From Blepharisma stoltei (taxonomy: Eukaryota > Ciliophora > Heterotrichea > Heterotrichida > Blepharismidae), in contig CAJZBQ010000035.1 of NCBI GenBank assembly GCA_914767885.1, positions 682,001-746,000 of the forward strand: DNA of 64,000 bases, given 5' to 3'. Positions within the stretch are counted from its first letter, which is position 1. Each line of letters begins with the position of its first letter. The position numbers and the translations under genes were made by a program. Below, one piece after another: positions 56,157-64,000 of this stretch. Below the pieces are notes generated by a model. The model had not been told where the DNA came from, did no database searches, and saw only the letters and a list, made by a program, of their open reading frames with translations.

Positions 56157-57759
56157 ATGGAAGACTCATCAGAGAGCTACCCAATAAAAATCAGATCTGT
56201 CAATTCTACCCAATTTGAACTATTCGTGACTTCAGACACCAAAGTCTCAGATTTAAAATCAATGATAAAGCAACAAACCCAAATCCCTGAAGATCAACAA
56301 AGGGTCATTTATAGAGGCAAACTTTTAAAGAATACAGAATCTATAGGGACTTATAAAATAGAGCGAGGACATGTCATTCAGCTTGCAGCTGGAAGAATTG
56401 TCCAAGAGCCTCCAGCACCAGAAGTAGAAGAGCCAAGATCAGACACTTTAGGAGACATTTTAAGACTTGCGTTAGAAACTAACCCAGCTTCACTGCTAAA
56501 CCGCAGGAGGAGGCGGTATATTTCGCATGTAGTTATGACTCGACCTCAACTCCTTTTCTTCAGTCCTCTAGCTGTTTCATTTTAAATAAAACATGGGGAA
56601 AAAATGTCAAGTTCATCATTATAAATTTGACAAGCCAATTAGTTTTTCATGTGTAATCTAAACTGAAACTGTCTGAGGGGGAGTCAAGATATCTATAACC
56701 ATGCCAGCGCTATATCATAGAAGAAGAGAAATCGATGCCAATGAAAGACTTGAAGCTATTAAACAAAACTTGCAGACTATTGAAGGAATGCTACAATCAA
56801 TGAATAACACTGTAAATGAAGGAGAAATTCAAGGCTTTGATAACAACAGGCGACAATTTGTGAGGGGGCAGTGACTCGACGTAAAAGATACAGTCGATCA
56901 GTGGCTTGAGGCACAAATAATTGACATCCAAAACACCTCCCAAGGCACAATGGCTTATTTCCATTATAACGGCTGGCCAACGCGCTGGGATGAATGAATA
57001 AATATATCGTCTCCAAGAATCCAGCCTCTTCACGCCCATACATTACAATCAATAATATCCCCAATGCATTCTCCATTCCCCGTAATCCCGATAGACGCAG
57101 AAAATGCCCGTGCTTCCGGTCCTTACGATATCAACGAGTTTATCCTTCAAACATCCTCTCTATTAGAACAAATAAAAGGCATGATGGAACGCTACTATTC
57201 TTTAACTACCATTCTAAGGCATGAAAGAGCTGGAGAAAGAGTCGGCCCAATGCGAGAAAGACTAAGTATGCTGGAAAATAGGCTTGAAGAAGAAAAAGAT
57301 TGGTCTCAAGACCCTCACGTCACAAATTCTGAAGCCACCATTGGAAGTGATGTAGAAGATTCTTTAAGTATGGAGCTTGAAGAAAGCTTTGAAAGCAGAG
57401 AAACTGAAATGACGACTGAACAAGAATTAATGCTTCTGACTGCACAATTAGCACCATTACTTGATAGGACTGGAAGACTTCTGACTGATCTTGCAGCGAT
57501 TATTGGAGGGACTGTGCAGAGACCTCCTGATGATGCAGCCTCAGTATCGTCAAGTCTGATCACAAATGAAAGTGGGATTAGCAATAATAGTGCTAGGCCG
57601 CCTTTACAAATTCCAGTTATGCCGACTCCAAGTGAGCTTGCATCGATTAATCCAAGAGTGTTTGGGCCAGATATTGATATTCATATACATGCGATTTTTC
57701 CACAGAGAGGGCAGGAGCAAGAACAAGAGAGAACTCCTTGTTGGAGACAATTATCATAA
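56157..57759 (+). CDS. Ubiquitin-like plus Tudor-knot/MBT-like protein, split by one insert
   Basis: The ATG is at 56157. Residues ~8-80 form a ubiquitin-like domain (IKIRSVNSTQFELFVTSDTK, DLKSMIKQQTQIPEDQQRVI YRGKLL), as in BAG6/ubiquilin-type shuttles. Removing 56519-56714 joins LLNRRRRRY to HRRREIDANERL. Next comes a chromo-barrel/Tudor-knot-like block: QWLDVKDTVDQWLEAQIIDI then HYNGWPTRWDEWI. A helical region follows (LLEQIKGMMERYYSLTTIL, MLENRLEEEKDW). The length is about 468 residues, and two TGA codons are Trp. The combination suggests a ubiquitin-pathway adaptor with a protein- or RNA-binding barrel; the exact role is unknown. Confidence 0.8.
56519..56714. mobile_element. 196-bp TA-bounded IES
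   Basis: TATAT occurs at both edges (56517-56521 and 56711-56715). Excision from the first TA (left) to the second TA (right) gives CGG-TAT-CAT-AGA in frame. Only weak inverted similarity is present at the ends (CATG 8-9 bp in). It contains stops in the host frame. Confidence 0.75.
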
Positions 57760-57879
57760 TCTGCTAAAAAATTATTAAAATTATCTGTATTCAGCTACTA
57801 TAAAAGTGCAAAAAAAATCGTTTTTCTTAGAAAATAGGCTGTTATTCTTTTACTAATTATTTTAATTGCAGCTTAAATT

Positions 57880-58569
57880 CTAGGAAAATAAAACTATATA
57901 AAAACTGCAAGGCTCATCTTCAATAGTATATGGCTCTTTATCTGGGCAACTCTTTCCATGCGAATTATGGCAGCCACAATGGTAAACTTTATCCAAATGA
58001 CGTGGTAAAAATAGTTCCCTAACTGTTAATTCAGGATACATTATATATCATAAATCCGCTTCATTGAAAAATATATCAACTATAGGGCTTACATTGCCAT
58101 ACTGAATCATTTTTAAATCAGAGGTTTCTACAGTTTTGACAATTCTAATAGAAACTTGAAACATGCAAGAGATTTTAAATAAAATATTATAAGGCATAAA
58201 AGACTCAAATCCACAGATATTTTCAATGTTATCTTTAATGACTTTCAGTAAATCCCAAAATTCTTCATTATAAAATGATAAATTATCTAGAAAATTGATA
58301 TCACGAGTGTTAATGATCTGCATTAAATGATTATAAGCATTTTCAATTGGTGCAGGTTGCCGCTGATTTAGTGATATAAGATCTGACAAGCATTTTATTA
58401 GGACCTGTTTTCTGTCATTATCATAATAAAGATAGCTCTCAATAACTCCTAAAATAACATGCAATGGGTCAGGCTCATTATCATTCTTATTTATCTCTCT
58501 ATACATAATCATATCTCTATAAATATCAGGAAAGTTTTTGCCATAGATTTGTTTCCTTTCGTTTATCAT
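57880..58569 (-). CDS. Hypothetical protein with Cys/His tail
   Basis: Minus strand from the ATG at 58569. With TGA at 58048-58050 read as Trp (EADLWYIMYPEL) the frame continues to TAG at 57880, giving 229 residues. It is mostly helical and acidic (DPLHVILGVIESYLYYDNDR, FYNEEFWDLLKVIKDNIENI). The last ~35 residues hold a possible zinc site (YHCGCHNSHGKSCPD...EPC). No family was recognised; a distant OTU-type peptidase fold was considered but the catalytic motif is not evident. Confidence 0.7.
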
Positions 58570-58651
58570 TTATATAGAAACCAATCCAAAAAGAAAATAT
58601 TTAACTCCTAATTCTTCGTTTAAGAATAAATAAATTAATTAAAGAAAATTC

Positions 58652-61585
58652 ATGTCTGAAGAAAAGCACAGAGGAAATAAAAAAACAAAATACAACAAAA
58701 GTCAAGAATTTTCACAAGACACCAGCCAGAGCTCATATAAAGTATTGAAAATAAGCAAAGACCACACAGATCGGCTAACAACTTTTATTAAAAGACATAG
58801 AAACGAGCTTCAAAGCAATTCAACAAATCGATCTCAAAGTCATTTTGACGATACCAAAATGTTCGATCAAAGCTCATGCGACATTTATGAATCAATAAAG
58901 CATCTTGATGCTAAGCTGTATTCAAAGAAAATCAAAATAAACAGCAAAAAGCAAAACTGCTCCCCATCAGCTTCTCGCAGCATTTCTCCCAACCCATCAA
59001 TCCCAAGGACCCCTAAAGAATTTATCACTGATATAAAGCGCCTACAAGAAACCTTGAAGGCAGATATAAACCAATCCTCATATTCCGCAAAAAGTGCAAG
59101 CTCCTATTCGTCTTTTATGATTTTAAAAAAAGCATATGAAAAGCTAGAAGGACTAGAAATGCTCACTCCCCCCCCCTCCGTGAGCGAACAAAACCATTAG
59201 AAAAATCGCCATTTTTTGACCAAAAACCCACCCTCGTGAGTGAACAAAAAATTTTTTTAATAGAAAAAATTTTAATGGAAAAAAATTTTGATATATAAGT
59301 GATAATTAGTATAATGAAATCTAGAGCTAATTCTGTTTAATTTTAAACAAATTGCGTTTTAAAAACATAAATTTTGCAAATTAAATTAATATTTGCTTCC
59401 CAATTTTTGCAAATTAGGATTTTTTTAAATTTCGAAAAAAATATTTTTTATAAAATTTATATATAAATTTTTTTTAAAAAAAAAAAATTAACCCCCCTCC
59501 GTGAGTGAACAAAATTTTTTTGTTCGCTCACGGAGGGGGGGGGGGAGTCAGCAAGTCTCTTGATATTAGGAAAACCCAATTGGACGCAATGGAAAAAGAG
59601 CTCAGATCTAAAATGAAAAAGGTTAAAGATAAGGACGAGGATCTTGATAATAGAGAAATTACTATTGAAAAAATGAAAAGGATGGAACTGCAAATTGCTG
59701 AAAGAGAGCTTCAATTGAAAGAAAAAATGAGGAAGCTAGAAAAGAAAGAAGAGGAATTGTATGAAAATAATGAAAATCAGATAGAGTTTAGCAGAAATGA
59801 GAAAACTGGGGCAAGTTTTAAAGAAAATGAGGAGTTTGAGATTTATTCTGATATAATAACCCCAGCCTTTCAGGCAAGTGCTGCTCTCAAAAAAGAGCAA
59901 GACTACAGCACATTAGAAAGTGAGCTTAAAGAAGCAGCTTCAGAGCTAGAACAAAGGACTTTTGACTTGTTAAAAAGCGAAGAAAAGCTAGCAGAAAGAG
60001 AATCAATTTTATATGAGCAGCAGAAAGAGCTTAAACACAAAGAAAATGAACTAAAGAAAAAAGAAGCCAGCATATCAGATCTTGAAAATAAATATGCCGC
60101 ACAGATTGATGAATTATCACACATTAAAAGACTCACTCCCCCCCCCCCTCCGTGAGCGAACAAAACCATTAGAAAAATCGCCATTTTTTGACCAAAAACC
60201 CACCCTCCGTGAGTGAACAAAAATTTTTTTAATAGAAAAAATTTTAATGGAAAAAAATTTTGATATATAAGTGATAATTAGTATAATGAAATCTAGAGCT
60301 AATTCTGTTTAATTTTAAACAAATTGCGTTTTAAAACATAAATTTTGCAAATTAAATTAATATTTGCTTCCCAATTTTTGCAAATTAGGATTTTTTTAAA
60401 TTTCGAAAAAAATATTTTTTATAAAATTTATATATAAATTTTTTTTAAAAAAAAACATTAACCCCCCTCCGTGAGCGAACAAAATTTTTTTGTTCGCTCA
60501 CGGGGGGGGGGGGGGGGGACTCAGAAAAAGCTCAATTATGCAGGATTGTTTTAGATGAAGTCATCTTAAAGGTTATTTCACAAAATCTTGAGAAACAAGC
60601 ACATGAAATTGAAGCTGCAAAATTTGAGCAACAAATAGCATCAGAAAAACTTCAATCAGAATTTGAGGAACTCCGGAAATTTAGAGAAAAGCTAGAAAAT
60701 GAAGCTTCAAAACAGCTTGAAATCAAGCTAGAGCTGGATAAAAAAGAAAAAGAGCTTGACTTGCAAGAAAAAAGAATTACAGAACAAATAAGACTATTAG
60801 GGGAAGGAAAAGAAGACGAAGTTCTTAAAATGCAAGAAATTTTTATAAGTGAAAGAGAAAGTGCCTTACGAATTAAACAGCTGAAGCTATTAGAATACCA
60901 AGAAAGCCTAAAAGAGAGAGAAATTGAAATAAATGAAAGAGAAAAAGAAATTTATTATGTAAGCTTAGAAGACTCATATAAGCAAAGAGAAAAAAATATA
61001 ATTGAAAAAGAAAAAGAAATCGAGCTAAAATATCGGCAACTTGAAACAGAATTTTTAGAAAAAGAAAAAAATATCAAATTGAGAGAAAAATTGTTAGCTG
61101 AACAAGAATCTGCAATAGAGCACAAAAGAACTAATGTTATCACTGGATGGGAAAATGTATTAAATAAATTCAAAAAAATCCAAAGGAATGATGAAAGCTC
61201 GTTTGAAGAAGAAGCCAAAAAGCTTAAAGAGCTAGAAAACTTGCTTAGGGAGAAGGAAGACGAAATGAATCAGAAAACTAAAAAACTGGATAAACTAGAA
61301 AAAAATATTGCAGCTGATGTATGTAATCTTAAAATAAGAGAAGAAGAAATTGAGGAAAGAGAAAAGGAGTGCAAAGAAAAGACGTTGATTCTGTTAAATA
61401 AAGAAAAATATTTGGAGCAAAAAGTAAAAGAAGTAAACAATTTGGTACTGCAACTTAATGATAATATAAGAAAAGCGAACCCTAGTCAGTCGCAGATTCA
61501 AAAAGATGAGTTTTTGGAAAATGCATTTGAAACATGCCAGCCTGATAATAACCACAGATTGAGCAAGATTCTATTTGATATATAA
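58652..61585 (+). CDS. Coiled-coil protein split by two MITEs
   Basis: Starts MSEEKHRGNKKTKYNKSQEF at 58652, a basic Ser-rich head. After the first insert comes almost continuous heptad-rich coiled coil (KSLDIRKTQLDAMEKELRS..., YEQQKELKHKENELKKKEAS, REKEIYYVSLEDSYKQREKN, CNLKIREEEIEEREKECKEK) to the TAA at 61585. Excising 59166-59550 at TCA restores LEGLEMLSKSLDIRKTQ. For the second, the frame is restored only by joining the TA at 60115-60116 to that at 60537-60538 (QIDELCRIVLDEV). Ciliate proteins of this kind are often basal-body or cortical structural components; a specific role cannot be assigned. Confidence 0.8.
59166..59550. mobile_element. Intact GTGAGCGAAC-family MITE bounded by TCA
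   Basis: 385 bp, flanked by TCA at 59163-59165 and 59548-59550. The two-tier motif end is on the left and the fold-back (CTCCGTGAGTGAACAAA...GTTCGCTCACGGAGG) on the right. Collapse to one TCA gives ATG-CTC-AGC-AAG in frame. No nearby TA pair does so. Confidence 0.9.
60136..60523. mobile_element. Intact GTGAGCGAAC-family MITE bounded by GACTCA
   Basis: 388 bp, nearly identical to the 59166 copy and in the same orientation. GACTCA is present at 60130-60135 and 60518-60523. Collapsing this repeat leaves the frame off by one. A wider segment (60117-60538) between AATTAT repeats restores it. Confidence 0.88.
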
Positions 61586-61728
61586 GGAATTTTAACAGTT
61601 CTAATTTTTTCAATTTAAATTAAATTACCTTGTTTAATAAAAATCAAAACATTTTCTGAAACATATAATATATTATTGATTCAAGCTAAAAATATTTTTA
61701 ATATAAGAAAGACGAATTAATTATCCTT

Positions 61729-63107
61729 CTAAAGGTCTTGCTCAAAGTTGAAGTTAAGTTTGATTGGGAGCTGGCTTAGAATTAGATCAGTTCTAATCTG
61801 TAGCTGGCTTGCCGTTTGCGAGTGGATTTGCCAAGTAGTGGTCGCGATAGCCTGATTATCCGTAGTTGTTGCTTTTAAGTTGCTGATTTTTAGAGTCTTT
61901 GCCAAGGGATAGGCGAAGTCAACAATAATGTTGGGAGAGACAAAGCTAAACTTGTACCCAATTGATTCAACTCTGCAGGAGTTTCCAGCTTGAGAAATTA
62001 AATCAGTGCATTTAAAACACGTAGAACTAGTTTGCAAGAAGTGCATGAATCACAAGCTAAATAAAAGTTACCTAAGCAGCTTGTAGAAGAGTCACTATTA
62101 TAGAGGAAAAAGTTTGGATTGCATTGAGTGCATACCTTGTCTGGTGTTCATTGTGCACAATCAAGAGGAGATTCTAAATAAAAATTACTTATGATGCTGC
62201 AACTTCGACTTGTCCAGCTTCTTGCGCCAATTATTGCCACCCCGATGTTGGATGCTTGAGCTCAACACCTTGCCCATGCCCGATACTTTGCACATGCTTT
62301 GGAAATTATGGAGTGTGCACATCTTGCAACGATCCAAATGGTGTCCTTGCAAATAATTGTCAATGTAAAACTAATTATGATCTCGAAGGACTTGCTTGTG
62401 TATTAAGTAGCATCAGAGCTATCATATAAAGTAACAATAGGCGAGTTTATACTAGCTTTTTTGAAGAATTGAATCTCATAATAGTATCCAATAATATGAT
62501 ATGCAATGCGAATTTCATTACCTGGATATATGGTATGAGTTAAAATTAAAGTTGAAAACTCTGGAGAAATAATTGTCCAAGTCCAAACGGATAGAGATTT
62601 GACAAAATAAAATACCAAAAATATTCATTTTCCTATGTAAAATATACCTGGGGGGGAAATAGGAACTGTCTTTCCTATCTTATCACCACGTCTTCAAAAA
62701 TTATAATTTGTGGGATCACCATAAATAATTTTGACATAATAGGTAAAGTATCCAGAAGAATCTATCATGCCAACTGGAGTTGGATTTGCATCACTACCAC
62801 CTTGCAAGTTCATTCAAATACTTACCCCATACTCTAATGTGGAGGATGTAATGGCACTTACAATTCCATAGTCGAAAGCGCCAGAATTACGGGAACGATA
62901 AAGACCTTTACAAGTTACTTCTGATTCAGCTATGCTCCCTCATGAAGTTTGGAAAGGCTCATTGTTATTAGAAGATAAGTCTTTGATCTTCCCATCTACT
63001 AGATTGTTTGGGGTAAAAACCCATTTTGCTATAGGAGAATAAGCAGTAATACCAATGGAAAGACAGAAAATAACAAAGCATGCTTTTAGTTTGGTCAAGC
63101 TTGCCAT
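61729..63107 (-). CDS. Secreted lectin-like and Cys-rich protein with an inverted internal segment
   Basis: Minus strand from the ATG at 63107: signal peptide (KACFVIFCLSIGITAYS), then a concanavalin/LamG-like jelly-roll region of ~210 residues (VSIWMNLQGG, YYVKIIYGDP, VWTWTIISPE). The frame breaks at 62414. The next 222 bp code on the opposite strand for a Cys-rich stretch (STCPASCANYCHPDVGC). If 62193-62414 is turned around, the frame continues through introns 62174-62188 and 62057-62071 (15 nt each) into CAQWTPDKVCTQCNPNFFLY. One base then appears missing near 62028, before STCFKCTDLISQAGNSC and the end at 61729. Family members are ciliate surface or secreted proteins. Confidence 0.7.
62193..62414 (+). 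other. Inverted exon segment flanked by a 6-bp inverted repeat
   Basis: The segment is bounded by GATGCT (62193-62198) and AGCATC (62409-62414). It is open on the plus strand for exactly 74 codons and Cys-rich (12 or more Cys), while the host gene is on the minus strand. Re-inversion is phase-neutral and links SSDA to ATSTCPASC on one side and LSSI to the next 15-nt intron on the other. Confidence 0.8.
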
Positions 63108-63541
63108 TTAATAATTATATCCGTACACATAAATAGGGATTATCGAAATAAATTTTAAAAAACGGATATAAAAGCCAGTTCTTAGAGCTCTAAAAAGGGA
63201 TGAGACTTGAAAAAGACTTTAAAAATTAATAATTTCAAATAAAAGCGCGCATAAGCACGTTCCATCGAAAATAAATCGTTACTTTTTTTGATGTTTCGAA
63301 TATAGGTAACTTCTTCGAAACGACAATGAAGAGTTCGAATCTATTAAAGAGCACTGAAAAATTAAAAGCCAGTGGCTTAGCCTAAACTAAAAAATTAAGT
63401 CAGTCACTGCTATAAATATGTAATAATTTAATTTGGTTATCTGATAATCTAGCCTCTAAATGCCAGCTCAATGAGGGCATTTTCTCGCTACCCTAGATTG
63501 TTCATAAATCTGTGACTCGATTCTAGCTTCATTTAGGTTAT
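63108..63541. other. Intergenic region
   Basis: About 430 bp with no recognised gene or element. It contains the upstream region of the lectin-like gene. Confidence 0.4.
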
Positions 63542-63703
63542 TTAATAACCCAGAAATTCTGAAAATTCAAGCGGCCTTACTTGTCCACTTTCCTCCTGCA
63601 CCTGCTTGGTCTTAGGGTCTCGCAGTATCAAGCACAGGAAGAGGTAAAACGCAATGAATGAAAGATACTGAATAGTCTTTGCCATTTCTTTCCTATCAGA
63701 CAT
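63542..63703 (-). CDS. Small single-pass membrane protein (53 residues), tentative
   Basis: Minus-strand frame from the ATG at 63703 to TAA at 63542: a short basic start (MSDRKEMAKT), one membrane segment (YLSFIAFYLFLCLIL) and a charged tail (RDPKTKQVQEESGQ). Composition is coding-like and it fits small tail-facing membrane subunits. A GTAAGG...TTCAG stretch near the end could be an intron instead, which would alter the C-terminus. No homolog was recognised. Confidence 0.45.
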   Translation of the reverse strand: MSDRKEMAKTIQYLSFIAFYLFLCLILRDPKTKQVQEESGQVRPLEFSEFLGY

Positions 63704-64000
63704 AAATCATGCACAAAAACCTAACCCTATAATAAAAGTTCGGTAAGGAAATTCATGCAGTGGATCTTCTATTTTATTTTTATCATGCTATAATTTTAAT
63801 AGCTTTTTAAGTCAACGATCAATAAGTTTTGGCTCTTAAGTTAAAGTAGCACAAATACCTAAATGGAAGCTTAGATCAATTATTCCGAAATACTAGAAAT
63901 AATTTTTATTCAGTTGACTTATTTTAACCATCATCTCAACTAAATGCAAACTTTCTGAATAAAATCTATGTGTAAAAGAAATCTCCATAAAGGTCATCCT

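Noticed and set aside
60955-61218. Ser/Phe-rich minus-strand frame in the coiled-coil gene
   Set aside because: Antisense shadow of Glu/Lys-rich codons.

Overview
The window reads as germline (micronuclear-type) DNA of a heterotrich ciliate, most likely Blepharisma or a close relative. Four sequence signs support this. (1) TGA is read as tryptophan at conserved Trp positions, while TAA and TAG are the stops. (2) Spliceosomal introns are almost all exactly 15 or 16 nt. (3) The DNA is AT-rich with very short intergenic gaps. (4) Many genes are interrupted by foreign inserts whose removal, usually at a pair of TA dinucleotides, restores one open frame. Blepharisma is known for UGA=Trp, 15-16 nt introns and TA-bounded internal eliminated sequences (IESs) rich in miniature transposons. 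The genus assignment is inference.

Layout. 1-31,312: three tandem paralogs (A partial, B, C) of a very large surface receptor-like protein with a signal peptide, Notch/LNR-type Cys modules, a long beta-helix repeat region, a Cys-rich EGF/ephrin-receptor-like stretch, a multi-pass membrane domain and an acidic tail. A 3' relic of another copy lies between A and B. Copy C carries ten insert sites, several of them nested and one holding a Tc1/mariner transposon, yet removal of all of them returns about 2,393 residues against 2,394 for B. 31,479-38,165: a membrane RING-H2 gene and two paralogous unknown genes, with transposon-rich gaps. 39,540-46,135: a ferritin-like gene, a 224-bp hairpin element, a TPR protein split by four inserts, and EBP2. 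46,464-52,689: an unknown gene, a cyclin, two DoxX-like membrane proteins, an alpha/beta hydrolase split by a 76-bp palindrome and a degenerate MITE, and a TPX2-like protein. 52,761-57,759: an LC8 dynein light chain and a CFAP97-like ciliary protein sharing a 34-bp divergent gap, the splicing factor AAR2, and two ubiquitin-like-domain proteins. 57,880-63,703: an unknown protein, a coiled-coil protein split by two near-identical MITEs, and a secreted lectin-like Cys-rich gene with an inverted internal segment.

The inserts fall into four classes. First, MITEs ending CTCC...GGAG and flanked by 3-bp TNA repeats. Second, retroposon-like inserts with 9-22 bp target-site duplications, a common AAAATGG-type start and short CTAA-like tails. 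Third, palindromes. Fourth, TIR elements including a Tc1/mariner copy. The strongest leads are the inverted 222-bp exon segment, the IES inside a 15-nt intron, the retroposon-derived inserts that can be removed precisely, and MITEs bounded by TCA rather than TA. No rRNA, tRNA, CRISPR array or bacterial-type operon is seen.
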